From Tabrizicola sp. (GTDB lineage Bacteria > Pseudomonadota > Alphaproteobacteria > Rhodobacterales > Rhodobacteraceae): DNA of 64,000 bases. Position 1 is the first letter of the stretch. Each line of letters begins with the position of its first letter. Positions 8,729 through 18,206 of this stretch are shown piece by piece. The translations under genes were made by a program, and so were the position numbers. The notes under the pieces were generated by a model that made no database searches, was not told the DNA's origin, and saw only the letters and a list, made by a program, of their open reading frames with translations. The DNA is taken from positions 62,001 through 126,000 of the forward strand of contig NZ_JALHQD010000012.1 in assembly GCF_022842145.1 (NCBI RefSeq), in the 5' to 3' direction.

Positions 8729-9415
8729 ATGGAGGAGAGCATCACCCAGCCACGCCCGGACGAGGCGCTTTCCGCCGCCGAACTGGGGGCGCTTGCGCAT
8801 CTTTACCGGGGCGAGGTCTACCGGAGCACCGTCTGGCGCACGCGGCTGGACACGACGACCAACTGGGCGGTGGTCACCCTGGGGGTGGCGCTGTCGCTGA
8901 CCTATTCCTCGCCCGATGCCTCGCCCCTGCCGCTGCTGCTGGTCGGAGTCCTGATCCTGCTCTTCCTGACGCTGGAGGCCCGGCGCTACCGGTTCTTCAA
9001 TGTCTGGCGCGCCCGAGCGCGGTGGATGGAGAGGCACTTCTACGTGCCGATGCTGACGGACAGCGAGGTGGAGGTTGGACCCGAATGGCGGGCGTCCCTG
9101 GCCGAGGATTACCGCAACCCGAAGTACCATATCAGCCTGCCCATCGCCGTCGCGCGCCGGGTCCGGGCGAACTACCTCTGGATCCTTTTGATCCAGACGC
9201 TGGCCTATGCGGGCAAGCTGGTGGTGCATCCCGTGGCGGTCCCGTCCTTCTCGGAATTCGTGAACCGGGCAGAAATCGGCCCCCTTTCGGGCGAGATGGT
9301 GCTGATCGCGGGGGCCATCTACATTGGCGCCGGGATCGCACTGGTGCTCTGGGTCAATGGCGTGGACCGCCGCCGCGCCAAGGATCGCGCGCTGCGCGGC
9401 AGCGCGATGGGGTAA
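8729..9415 (+). CDS. DUF2270 integral membrane protein
   Basis: A 228-aa protein recognisable as DUF2270: soluble N-terminus (ELGALAHLYRGEVYRSTVWR), two transmembrane helices at about residues 47-85, a charged cytoplasmic stretch (RRYRFFNVWRARARWMERHFY), and two more helices near the C-terminus. Function is unknown. It converges on the DUF421 gene with only 32 bp between them. The Shine-Dalgarno is weak, so the start is provisional. Confidence 0.82.
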   Translation: MEESITQPRPDEALSAAELGALAHLYRGEVYRSTVWRTRLDTTTNWAVVTLGVALSLTYSSPDASPLPLLLVGVLILLFLTLEARRYRFFNVWRARARWMERHFYVPMLTDSEVEVGPEWRASLAEDYRNPKYHISLPIAVARRVRANYLWILLIQTLAYAGKLVVHPVAVPSFSEFVNRAEIGPLSGEMVLIAGAIYIGAGIALVLWVNGVDRRRAKDRALRGSAMG

Positions 9416-9447
9416 GACGCAAGCGAACCCGGGGGAAGGGTGCAGTC

Positions 9448-10143
9448 CTATCCGATGGGTGCGCCGGAATCTTCCCGGTGGGCGGCCGCCAGTTCAGTTC
9501 CGCGACACTCCACGCAGATGCGTTGCGACCGGTCGCGGATCAGGCCGCAGTTTGCGCAACAGGTCAGGGATGCGGCGTCGGGTGCCGGGGGCTTGGCCAG
9601 TTCCTGAGGTGGAACGATGGGCAGGCCCGGCCGGGGGCTGGTGAAGGGGAACACGGATAACGATCCGGACGGCTCCATGAACGCAAGTTCCACCTGCCCA
9701 AGGTTGCGGACACCCTTCAGGCGCAGAAGCTCTTTCACCTCGGTTGCGCCGACCCCCTGCTCATCGAGGCCCAGCTGACGGATATGTCCTTCGCGCACAA
9801 CCTCGGTCGGCGTGCCGTCGACCAGGCGCTTGGCCCGGCTCCATTTGCGAAAGGCGATGTCGATGGCCTTGTCCGCCAGGACAACCAACAGAATGACCAG
9901 CATCGCATGTATCAGGGGCACGTCCGGATAGAACATGGCGTCGCCCACAGCCGACCCCAATGCGATGACCAGAAGGAATTCCACGACCGACATCTGGGAA
10001 ATGCTGCGACCGCCAACCCAGCGCAGAAGGACGACGGTCCAAATCCAGATGACCAGCGTGCGGAAAGCGATTTCCAGGTAGAAGAGGATGGGTTCCGACC
10101 CCCACAGCATGCGTTCGAGGTCGAAGGGAACGGTCTGATCCAT
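9448..10143 (-). CDS. DUF421 (YetF-like) membrane protein with C-terminal zinc-ribbon-like tail
   Basis: A 231-aa protein. Three N-terminal hydrophobic helices (about residues 18-100, including VVLLRWVGGRSISQMSVVEF and VIALGSAVGDAMFY) precede the soluble YetF domain (LVDGTPTEVVREG, LRLKGVRNLGQVELAFMEPSG). The last 40 residues contain C-A-N-C and, eleven residues on, C-V-E-C, spaced like a small zinc ribbon; typical YetF proteins end without this. Function is unknown, with spore or envelope roles proposed for relatives. ATG 10143 has GCGGAG upstream and is preferred to a start at 10203. Confidence 0.85.
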   Translation of the reverse strand: MDQTVPFDLERMLWGSEPILFYLEIAFRTLVIWIWTVVLLRWVGGRSISQMSVVEFLLVIALGSAVGDAMFYPDVPLIHAMLVILLVVLADKAIDIAFRKWSRAKRLVDGTPTEVVREGHIRQLGLDEQGVGATEVKELLRLKGVRNLGQVELAFMEPSGSLSVFPFTSPRPGLPIVPPQELAKPPAPDAASLTCCANCGLIRDRSQRICVECRGTELAAAHREDSGAPIG

Positions 10144-10238
10144 CTGGTGCTCCGCAGGGACCGCACACAACGCCCGGCGGGACAGCGGGTTCCGGGCGCG
10201 CACCCGAGTGGCGTATGGCCGCCCGACGCGGGTGCCAC

Positions 10239-10270
10239 AAAAAAAGAAGGGGACCCGAAGACCCCCTTTT
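10239..10270 (-). terminator. intrinsic terminator of ccoNOQP
   Basis: Read on the minus strand, a GGGG(G)TC...GGTCCCC stem with a TTCG loop is followed by CTTTTTTT. It lies 20 bp after the ccoP stop and before the DUF421 gene, so the oxidase operon ends here. Confidence 0.8.
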
Positions 10271-10290
10271 CAGTCACAAGGGAAAAGGGA

Positions 10291-11166
10291 TCATTCCCCG
10301 CCACCGCGACTGTGGACATAGTAGGCCACAGCGCGGATCTCGTCTTCGGACAGCCGTTCGTTCCAGTTCGGCATGACGCCGAAGCGGGCCTTGGTCACCG
10401 TCTCGATGATCTTGTCGCGCGATCCGCCGTAGAGCCAGATCGCGTCGGTCAGTTTGGGCGCGCCCTGCGCACGGTCGCCGGAACCGTCTTCCAGATGGCA
10501 GGCGGCGCAGTTTTCGGCGTAGAGGGTCGCGCCTTCTGCCGCCAGCGCCGCATCATTATCCTGCCCCGAGATCGCCAGCACATGCTCGCTGACCTGGGCG
10601 ATCTGGGTTTCGTCCAAGATGCCGTCCAGGCCGAACTTCGGCATTTCCGAATAACGGGCGTCGGCGTCCGTGGTGTTGCGGATGCCGTGGGTGATGGTCA
10701 GATGGATATCCTCCATCGTGCCGCCCCAGAGCCAGTCGTCGTCCAGGAGGTTCGGGTAGCCCTTGCCTTCGAACCCGGCAGCACCCGATCCGTGGCAGGT
10801 CGTGCAGTTCGTGCGGAACACCGCAGCGCCCGCCCGTTCGGCAAAGCCGGCCAGTTCAGGGTCTGCACCGATTCCGTTCAGGTCGGCTGCCACCAGCTTT
10901 TCCTTGATCGCAGCATTGGCCTTGTCCACCGCCGCGATTTCCACCGCGACATCGGCCCGGGTCGAGGCCCCGAGCAGACCGGGGGTTGCCTGGGTGATCA
11001 ATGGCCAGGCCGGGTAGGCGATGGTATAGCCGATGCCCCAGACGATCGTGGCGTAGAACACCCAGACCCACCAGCGCGGCAGCGGGTTGTTGTATTCCTC
11101 GATCCCGTCCCAGCTGTGGCCGGTCGTTTCCACCTGCCGGGGTTCTTTCTTTACTGGCTTGGCCAT
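10291..11166 (-). CDS. ccoP: cytochrome cbb3 oxidase subunit III, diheme CcoP
   Basis: Membrane-anchored diheme cytochrome c of 291 aa that passes electrons from cytochrome c to CcoO/CcoN. An N-terminal region with [15 protein letters not shown] is diagnostic for CcoP, followed by one transmembrane helix (about residues 31-55). Two CXXCH heme sites are visible: CTTCHGSG mid-protein and CAACHLEDG in the C-terminal domain, with distal Met ligands (EMPKFG, GVMPNW). The ATG at 11166 is preceded by AAGGAGG and starts 4 nt after ccoQ. Confidence 0.96.
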   Translation of the reverse strand: MAKPVKKEPRQVETTGHSWDGIEEYNNPLPRWWVWVFYATIVWGIGYTIAYPAWPLITQATPGLLGASTRADVAVEIAAVDKANAAIKEKLVAADLNGIGADPELAGFAERAGAAVFRTNCTTCHGSGAAGFEGKGYPNLLDDDWLWGGTMEDIHLTITHGIRNTTDADARYSEMPKFGLDGILDETQIAQVSEHVLAISGQDNDAALAAEGATLYAENCAACHLEDGSGDRAQGAPKLTDAIWLYGGSRDKIIETVTKARFGVMPNWNERLSEDEIRAVAYYVHSRGGGE

Positions 11167-11170
11167 GGCC

Positions 11171-11362
11171 TCAGCCCTCCTTCTTGGCAGGGGTTGGGTC
11201 CGCAGGACGGTCGTCGTTGCGGAAGATCGAGGTGGCGACTTCATGATGCGCCACCCGCGCACTGGGCCGGAAGGCCCAGAGGCAGAGCCCCAGGAAGCCC
11301 AGCGTCATCGCCAGGAGGAACCAGCTGTCGGCCAGATGGCGGAGAAAGGAATAGGTTTCCAT
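11171..11362 (-). CDS. ccoQ: cbb3-type oxidase subunit CcoQ
   Basis: A 63-aa single-span membrane protein. A hydrophobic helix ([17 protein letters not shown]) is followed by [19 protein letters not shown] and a charged C-terminus, the usual CcoQ pattern. CcoQ stabilises the CcoNOP complex. AAGGAG precedes the ATG, and its place between ccoO and ccoP is the conserved operon order. Confidence 0.93.
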   Translation of the reverse strand: METYSFLRHLADSWFLLAMTLGFLGLCLWAFRPSARVAHHEVATSIFRNDDRPADPTPAKKEG

Positions 11363-11374
11363 CTTTGCGTCTCC

Positions 11375-12118
11375 TTACCGGTTCGCCACGGGAGTGAAGG
11401 TCGAGAAGTCGACCATCGTGCCAAGGACCTGCATGTAGGCGATCAGCGCGTCCATCTCGGTCAGTTCGGGCTGGCCGTCGAAGTTGCGCACGTTGATCGG
11501 GGTGCCGAAGGTGGCTTCGCCGTAGCGTTCCTCCAGCCCTGAGGCGTCGCCCAAGGGGTCTGCCTGCGCGGTGAAGTCGGCCAGCGCGTTCTCCACCATC
11601 GCATCATCATAAGGCACGCCCGCCATCCGGTGCGTCGCGACCACATCCTGGATGTACTTCCCGTCGATGATGTTGTTGGCAAGGAAGCCGTAGGGCGGCA
11701 TCACCGATTCAGGCACAACGGACTTCGCATTGGTGAAGTGGTCCTGGTGCCATTCGTCCGAGTAGCGACCGCCGACGCGGGCCAGGTCCGGCCCGGTGCG
11801 CTTCGATCCCCACTGGAACGGCCGGTCGTACATCGATTCCGCTGCCAGCGAGTAGTGGCCGTAGCGTTCGACCTCGTCCCGCATCGGGCGGATCATCTGG
11901 CTGTGGCAGCCATAGCAGCCCTCACGGATGTAGATGTCGCGGCCGGCGAGTTCCAGCGGGGTGTAGGGGCGCATCCCCTCCACCTTCTCGATGGTGTTCT
12001 CCAGGTAGAACAGGGGCACGATCTGGACGATCCCGCCGATGGTCACGACCAGGAGGCTGAGGATCATCAGCAGGGTCGCGTTGGTCTCGATGACCTTGTG
12101 CTTGTCAAGAAAAGCCAT
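11375..12118 (-). CDS. ccoO: cytochrome cbb3 oxidase subunit II, monoheme CcoO
   Basis: A 247-aa membrane-anchored monoheme cytochrome c. An N-terminal helix ([19 protein letters not shown]) is followed by a periplasmic domain with the CYGCH heme-binding motif and the CcoO signature [15 protein letters not shown]. Further conserved blocks are [19 protein letters not shown] and MPPYGFLA, the latter with the likely Met ligand. It receives electrons from CcoP and feeds CcoN. Spacing to ccoN and ccoQ is 12 nt on each side. Confidence 0.96.
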   Translation of the reverse strand: MAFLDKHKVIETNATLLMILSLLVVTIGGIVQIVPLFYLENTIEKVEGMRPYTPLELAGRDIYIREGCYGCHSQMIRPMRDEVERYGHYSLAAESMYDRPFQWGSKRTGPDLARVGGRYSDEWHQDHFTNAKSVVPESVMPPYGFLANNIIDGKYIQDVVATHRMAGVPYDDAMVENALADFTAQADPLGDASGLEERYGEATFGTPINVRNFDGQPELTEMDALIAYMQVLGTMVDFSTFTPVANR

Positions 12119-12130
12119 GTTTGCGTGTCC

Positions 12131-13729
<1,599 letters not shown>

Positions 13730-13837
13730 GGTTGCGTCCCTTCGTCCTGTCCTCGTGCGCACTGCCCCCGGATCGAGTCGGGCTTCGGACGCACTTTTCG
13801 GCAAGGTGACTTCTGCAGTGCAGCGGGAGATGTCGCC

Positions 13838-13851
13838 TTGATCTGCGTCAA
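13838..13851 (-). promoter_or_regulatory. FNR/FnrL box upstream of ccoNOQP
   Basis: TTGATCTGCGTCAA, one mismatch from TTGAT-N4-ATCAA. It is the ccoN-proximal of two FNR boxes in the divergent ccoN/usp region; a class II promoter here would start ccoN transcription near 13803. Confidence 0.82.
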
Positions 13852-13869
13852 GCGAGGTCCTGCAGCGGA

Positions 13870-13883
13870 TTGACCTCGGTCAA
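13870..13883 (+). promoter_or_regulatory. FNR/FnrL box upstream of the universal stress gene
   Basis: TTGACCTCGGTCAA, a perfect TTGAC-N4-GTCAA palindrome and a near match to the FNR consensus. Its centre is about 61 bp before the ATG at 13938, fitting activation of the rightward gene. It is separated from the ccoN-side box by 18 bp. Confidence 0.78.
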
Positions 13884-13937
13884 TGTGTGCGGACAGGGAT
13901 CGGGCATGATGGGCCATTACCTTCAAGGGAGACCGTC

Positions 13938-14783
13938 ATGGCCTACAAATCTCTCCTCACGATTGCCGCATCGCCGGAAGGCGTTCTTGGCACCGTGACC
14001 GCTGCCGCGCAGATCGCGCAGGCGATGGATTCACATCTGGACACGCTGGCGGTCGGAGTGGACCGAACGCAGATCGGCTATTCCTACGTCGGATCGGGCG
14101 CCGTGGTCATTGCCGCCGCGATGGACCGGGCCGAGGCGGAAGCCCGCGAAGCCGAAGCCGCGTTGAACGCGGCCATCGGCGCGCAGCCGGCGACGCTTCG
14201 GTCATCGGTCGAATCGGTGGTGATGCAGCTGGGTGCACTGACCGATGTCGTGGCCTCGCGGGCGCGCTATTCCGATCTGGTGATCCTGCCCCTGCCCTAC
14301 GGCAAGTCGCGGGGTGTCGAGGACGAGGCGGTGACCGAGGCGGCCCTGTTCGAAGGCATGGCCCCGGTGCTGATCGTGCCACCGTCAGGGATGCGGACGG
14401 CCGTGCCGAAGCGGATCATCCTGGCCTGGAACCAAAGCCGCGAGGCGCTGGTCGCCGCCCGCCGCGCGATGCCGTTCCTGAAGCGCGCCGAAATGGTGCA
14501 GATCGTCGTGGTCGATCCGCCGACCCACGGGTCGGAGCGGTCCGACCCCGGCGGCCTTCTGTGTCAGCTTCTGGTCCGGCACGGGGTCAAGGCCGAGGTA
14601 TCGGTTCTGGCCCGGACCCTGCCCCGCGTGTCCGAGGTCCTTGCCCGTCAGGTGCGGGACGTGGATGCCGACCTTCTGGTCATGGGGGCCTATGGTCATT
14701 CCCGTTTCCGCGAGGCGATCCTGGGCGGGGCGACGCGCGACATGCTGGAGCGCGCCGAGGTGCCGGTGTTCCTCGCGCACTGA
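13938..14783 (+). CDS. universal stress protein, two-domain size
   Basis: A 281-aa cytoplasmic protein. The C-terminal half has the UspA ATP-binding pattern G-x2-G-x-S (GAYGHSRFREAILGG) after VDADLLVM, ending EVPVFLAH. The N-terminal half (YKSLLTIAASPEG) is Usp-like but diverged, consistent with tandem domains. The ATG at 13938 has AAGGGAG upstream. An FNR box 55 bp upstream and divergence from ccoN suggest low-oxygen induction together with the oxidase. Confidence 0.88.
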   Translation: MAYKSLLTIAASPEGVLGTVTAAAQIAQAMDSHLDTLAVGVDRTQIGYSYVGSGAVVIAAAMDRAEAEAREAEAALNAAIGAQPATLRSSVESVVMQLGALTDVVASRARYSDLVILPLPYGKSRGVEDEAVTEAALFEGMAPVLIVPPSGMRTAVPKRIILAWNQSREALVAARRAMPFLKRAEMVQIVVVDPPTHGSERSDPGGLLCQLLVRHGVKAEVSVLARTLPRVSEVLARQVRDVDADLLVMGAYGHSRFREAILGGATRDMLERAEVPVFLAH

Positions 14784-14799
14784 CACGCGAAGGCGGCGG

Positions 14800-14868
14800 C
14801 TCGTCGTGGACTTCGTCACTCCTCGCAGGGGGCACTTTGCGAGGAGGAGACGAAGTCGAACGAGGAGC
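14800..14868. repeat. palindromic repeat element, copy A (between convergent genes)
   Basis: Imperfect inverted repeat of about 69 bp. The left arm contains GACTTCGTCACTCCTCGCA and the right arm TGCGAGGAGGAGACGAAGTC, around a short loop. It fills the gap between the universal stress gene (+) and the MerR gene (-). Related copies are at 29681-29740, 34847-34913 and 52616-52675. A hairpin of this size could terminate transcription from both sides. Confidence 0.85.
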
Positions 14869-14878
14869 TGTACGTTCG

Positions 14879-15253
14879 CTAAAGCTTGTCCAGTTCTTCA
14901 ACCGCCGTCTCGCGCAGGGCGCGCAGGTCGGCAATCGAGGCGTCCAGTTCCGCCCTTTGCTTGTCCAGCGCTTCAAGCTGGCGGTCGGCCAGTTGCAGCC
15001 AGGCTTCCAGCTGCGGACGCTCGCCCCTCTTGCCGTAGATCAGCAGCCACTGGCGGATTTCCTCAAGACTGAAACCAAAGCGGCGGCCGCGCAGGATAAG
15101 CTTCATCCGCGCCGCTTCCCGCGGGCCATAGAACCGCGAGCGGCCTTCCTTTTCAGGGGCCAGAAGCTCGATGTATTCGTAGTAACGCAAGGTGCGCGGC
15201 GTCACGTCGAACTTGGCGCACATCTCCTTGAAGCTGAGGCGAGTGTCGGTCAT
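14879..15253 (-). CDS. MerR-family regulator, LiuR-like
   Basis: A 124-aa MerR protein. The N-terminal winged helix-turn-helix (CAKFDVTPRTLRYYEYIELL...RFYGPREAARMKLILRGRRFGFSLEEI) is followed by a coiled-coil dimerisation helix (about residues 78-120) with no metal-binding cysteines, which argues against a metal or redox sensor. It resembles the regulator at 53991 and the LiuR/PsrA-like MerR group that controls acyl-CoA catabolism. It is divergent from the thioesterase gene at 15381 with a 127-bp shared region, so those genes are plausible targets. The target assignment is inferred. Confidence 0.85.
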   Translation of the reverse strand: MTDTRLSFKEMCAKFDVTPRTLRYYEYIELLAPEKEGRSRFYGPREAARMKLILRGRRFGFSLEEIRQWLLIYGKRGERPQLEAWLQLADRQLEALDKQRAELDASIADLRALRETAVEELDKL

Positions 15254-15380
15254 GCGCAGCTCCTTTCGCCGCCAGCCTAGGATCACACCTGCCTTGGCGC
15301 AACCATGAGGTGTCTCGGGGGTTGCCTTCCCCAGGTTGCAGCGGTTTGATGCGCGCCCGGAGTCCCCACGGGAGGTTTCC

Positions 15381-15803
15381 ATGTCCGACATCACCACCAT
15401 CGCCCGCCAGTTCATCCAGGCCCTGCCGCACAGCCGCGAAATGGGCATGGAGCTGGAAGCCATCGGCGAAGGCTCGGCCACGATCTCGATGCCATATGAT
15501 GCGCGGCTGATCGGCGACCCGACGACGGGGGTGATGCACGGCGGCGCGGTCTCGGCGCTGATGGACACGGCCTGCGGGGCTTCGGTCATGAGCCATCCGC
15601 AGGCGGGGTTCTCCACGGCGACGCTGGATCTGCGCATCGACTACATGCGCCCCGCGACGCCCGGCCAGACGATCCGCACCAAGGCGGAATGCCACCACGT
15701 CACGCGGTCGGTGGCCTTCGTGCGGGCCGTGGCGACCGACGACGACGAAAGCCGCCCGGTGGCAATGGCGACCGGGGCCTTCACGGTGGAGCGCAAGGGA
15801 TGA
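15381..15803 (+). CDS. PaaI-family hotdog thioesterase
   Basis: A 140-aa hotdog-fold protein with the PaaI signature: GVMHGGAVSALMDTACG (the HGG loop with its catalytic acidic residue) and LDLRIDYMRPATPG. It probably hydrolyses acyl- or aryl-CoA thioesters in the cytoplasm. The ATG follows GGGAGG. It is the first gene of a three-gene run with the second hotdog protein and the MATE transporter (4-nt overlaps), and divergent from a LiuR-like regulator. Confidence 0.88.
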   Translation: MSDITTIARQFIQALPHSREMGMELEAIGEGSATISMPYDARLIGDPTTGVMHGGAVSALMDTACGASVMSHPQAGFSTATLDLRIDYMRPATPGQTIRTKAECHHVTRSVAFVRAVATDDDESRPVAMATGAFTVERKG

Positions 15804-16294
15804 AGCCGCCCGAGCCTTTGCACATCATCAAGCAGCGCCGCGAGGGGCTGTTGCGCAGTCTGGTCGACGGGGTGCCTTACATCAGCTTCCTTGGCGTCCG
15901 GTTCGACCGGCGGGGGGACGAGCTGACGGCGGTCCTGCCCTTCCGCGACGAGCTGATCGGCAACCCGCGCCTGCCCGCCCTGCATGGCGGCGCGACGGCG
16001 GCCTTCCTGGAGATCGCCGCGATGATCGAGCTGTCCTGGAGCACCTTGTGGGATGGCGTTGAAGCCGACGGAGCGCTGCCCGAGGGGCCGCTGCGGCTGC
16101 CGAAGACCATCGATTTCACCATCGACTACCTGCGCGCCGGTCTTCCCCGCGATGCCTATGCGCGCGCCCGGGTGAACCGGTCGGGGCGCCGCTATGCCTC
16201 GGTGCATGTCGAGGCCTGGCAGGACAACCGCGCGCGGCTGTTCGCGCAGGCGACGGGCCATTTCCTGATGCCGCCGGTCGAGCCGCGGGCATGA
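15800..16294 (+). CDS. second PaaI-type hotdog thioesterase
   Basis: A 164-aa hotdog protein homologous in layout to the preceding gene: VPYISFLGVRFDRRG, LPALHGGATAAFLEIAA (HGG loop) and IDFTIDYLRAGLPRD. Acyl-CoA thioesterase activity is the likely role; substrate unknown. ATG at 15800 overlaps the previous stop (ATGA), and its own end overlaps the MATE start by 4 nt, so all three genes are translationally coupled. Two adjacent paralogous thioesterases suggest different acyl specificities. Confidence 0.85.
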   Translation: MKPPEPLHIIKQRREGLLRSLVDGVPYISFLGVRFDRRGDELTAVLPFRDELIGNPRLPALHGGATAAFLEIAAMIELSWSTLWDGVEADGALPEGPLRLPKTIDFTIDYLRAGLPRDAYARARVNRSGRRYASVHVEAWQDNRARLFAQATGHFLMPPVEPRA

Positions 16295-17601
16295 GCTCCA
16301 TCACGCATGGCCGTGTCTGGCGGATTGCCGGGCCGATCGTGCTGTCGAATGCCACGGTGCCGCTGCTGGGCGCCGTCGACACCGGGGTCGTGGGCCAGAT
16401 GGGCGCCGCGGCCCCGATCGGGGCCGTGGGACTTGGGGCGGTGATCCTGGCGACGCTGTACTGGGTCTTCGGCTTTCTCAGGATGGGAACCAGTGGCCTG
16501 GCGGCTCAGGCGCAGGGGGCGGGCGACGGGGCCGAGCGGACGGCGGTCCTGCTTCGGGCGCTGGTCGTCGGGCTTGGTGCCGGACTGGTGCTGATCCTGT
16601 TGCAGCTTGCGCTCTTTGCCGGAGCCTTCGCCGTGGCCCCCGCGAGCGGGGAGGTCGAGGCCCTGGCGCGGACCTATCTGGCGATCCGCATCTGGGGCGC
16701 CCCGGCCACCATCGCGCTTTACGCGGTGACCGGCTGGCTGATCGCGGTAGAGCGGACCCGGGCGGTCTTTGTCCTGCAGGTCTGGATCAACGGGATCAAC
16801 ATCGCCCTTGATCTGTGGTTCGTGCTGGGTCTGGGCTGGGGCGTGCCGGGCGTTGCCATCGCCACGCTGATCGCCGAATGGACGGGGCTTGCGGTCGGGC
16901 TCTGGTTCTGCCGCGATGCCTTCGGCCCGGCGCTGGTGGCCGGGTTGGCGCGGATCGGCGACCGGGTGGCGCTGGTGCGGATGATCGCGGTCAACCGCGA
17001 CATCATGATCCGATCGGTCGTGCTGCAGGCCTGCTTTACCGCCTTTGTCTTTCTGGGGGCTCGGCACGGGGACGTGACGCTTGCCGCCAATCAGGTGCTG
17101 CTGCAATTTCTTGGCATCCTGTCCTATGCGCTGGACGGGTTTGCTTTCGCCGCCGAGACGCTGGTCGGGCAGGCCATCGGGGCGCGGGCGGTCAGCGACG
17201 TACGGCAGGCGATCCGGCTGTCGCTGTTCTGGACCGTTGCCGGAGGTCTGGCGCTGGGTCTGGGGTTCTGGCTGGCGGGACCCTGGCTGATCGACCTGAT
17301 GGCAACCGATCCCCTGGTGCGGCAAGAGGCGCGCGCCTACCTGCCCTGGATCGTCGCCGCCCCGGCCTTCGGGGCCTTGGCCTGGGCTTACGACGGCATC
17401 TACATTGGGGCGTTGCTCACAGCCGAAATGCGGCGGCTGATGCTTGTTTCGGCAGCTCTTTACGGGCTGGCGATCTTTGTTCTGCTGCCCTTCGGCAACC
17501 ACGGGCTCTGGGCTGCGATGATGGTTTTGTTCACCGCACGCAGCCTGCTGATGCATTGGCGCAGCCCCCGGGTCGCCGCGCAGGCTTGCCTTCCTGGGTG
17601 A
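16291..17601 (+). CDS. MATE-family efflux transporter
   Basis: A 436-aa polytopic inner-membrane protein with about twelve hydrophobic segments, starting ITHGRVWRIAGPIVLSNATVPLLGAVDTGVVG. The family's conserved features are visible: the Asn/Pro-containing first helix, GFLRMGTSGLAAQAQGAGD, and FAAETLVGQAIGAR in the second half. It most resembles DinF/NorM-type drug or cation antiporters. Overlap with the upstream thioesterase gene suggests export of a product of that pathway, but the substrate cannot be told. Confidence 0.88.
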   Translation: MSSITHGRVWRIAGPIVLSNATVPLLGAVDTGVVGQMGAAAPIGAVGLGAVILATLYWVFGFLRMGTSGLAAQAQGAGDGAERTAVLLRALVVGLGAGLVLILLQLALFAGAFAVAPASGEVEALARTYLAIRIWGAPATIALYAVTGWLIAVERTRAVFVLQVWINGINIALDLWFVLGLGWGVPGVAIATLIAEWTGLAVGLWFCRDAFGPALVAGLARIGDRVALVRMIAVNRDIMIRSVVLQACFTAFVFLGARHGDVTLAANQVLLQFLGILSYALDGFAFAAETLVGQAIGARAVSDVRQAIRLSLFWTVAGGLALGLGFWLAGPWLIDLMATDPLVRQEARAYLPWIVAAPAFGALAWAYDGIYIGALLTAEMRRLMLVSAALYGLAIFVLLPFGNHGLWAAMMVLFTARSLLMHWRSPRVAAQACLPG

Positions 17602-17635
17602 CTGCGGGAATGATCAGGCGCCAAAGGGGAGAAAC

Positions 17636-18091
17636 ATGCGGAAATTCCTGGTCGTGCTGGACGACAGCCGCGAATGCCTGAACGCGATGCGCTTTGCCGC
17701 CTTGCGCGCGGCCCATACCGGGGGCGGGGTGACGATCCTGTCCATCGTCCCGCCGGACGAGTTTCAGACCTGGGTCGGCGTGGCCGACCTGATGCGGGCT
17801 GAGGCGCGCGAGCGGATCGAGGCGCATTTCGAGGTCTTCGCCAAATGGATGCGCGACAAGCAGGGGGTGAACCCCGAACTTGTCATCCGGGAGGGCGACC
17901 CGGTGGTGGAAATCCTGGCCCAGGTCAACGAGGACGGCGAGATCGGTGTTCTGGTCCTGGGTGCGGGGACGGACAAGTCGGGGCCGGGGCCGCTGGTCAC
18001 GGCGCTGTCGCGGAACTCGGGCAACCTGCCGATCCCGATCACCATCGTTCCGGGCGACATGTCGAAGGAACGGCTGGAAAGCATCACGTAA
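17636..18091 (+). CDS. universal stress protein (single domain)
   Basis: A 151-aa Usp: RKFLVVLDDSRECLNAMRFAALRA at the N-terminus, EGDPVVEILAQV in the middle, and a C-terminal nucleotide loop (VLGAGTDKSGPGPLVTAL) that varies from the usual G-x2-G-x9-G-S/T motif, followed by IPITIVPGDMS. GGGGAGAAAC precedes the ATG. It lies 34 bp after the MATE gene and may belong to that operon. It is not closely similar to the two-domain Usp at 13938. Confidence 0.85.
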   Translation: MRKFLVVLDDSRECLNAMRFAALRAAHTGGGVTILSIVPPDEFQTWVGVADLMRAEARERIEAHFEVFAKWMRDKQGVNPELVIREGDPVVEILAQVNEDGEIGVLVLGAGTDKSGPGPLVTALSRNSGNLPIPITIVPGDMSKERLESIT

Positions 18092-18122
18092 GGGACCACG
18101 CCGGGGCTGAGGCGGGCCGGTT

Positions 18123-18136
18123 TAAGCGCACGCTTA
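18123..18136. promoter_or_regulatory. inverted repeat upstream of the eptA-like gene
   Basis: TAAGCG-CA-CGCTTA, a perfect 6+2+6 palindrome 70 bp before the phosphoethanolamine transferase start. It could be an operator for envelope-stress or lipid-A control; no regulator is adjacent. Confidence 0.4.
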
Positions 18137-18206
18137 CAGCCAGAGCCGAAGCGAAGGTCTAAGTGAGGCTTGGGGCCGTGCGAGGCCTCGCTTTCCTGGA
18201 CAACCG

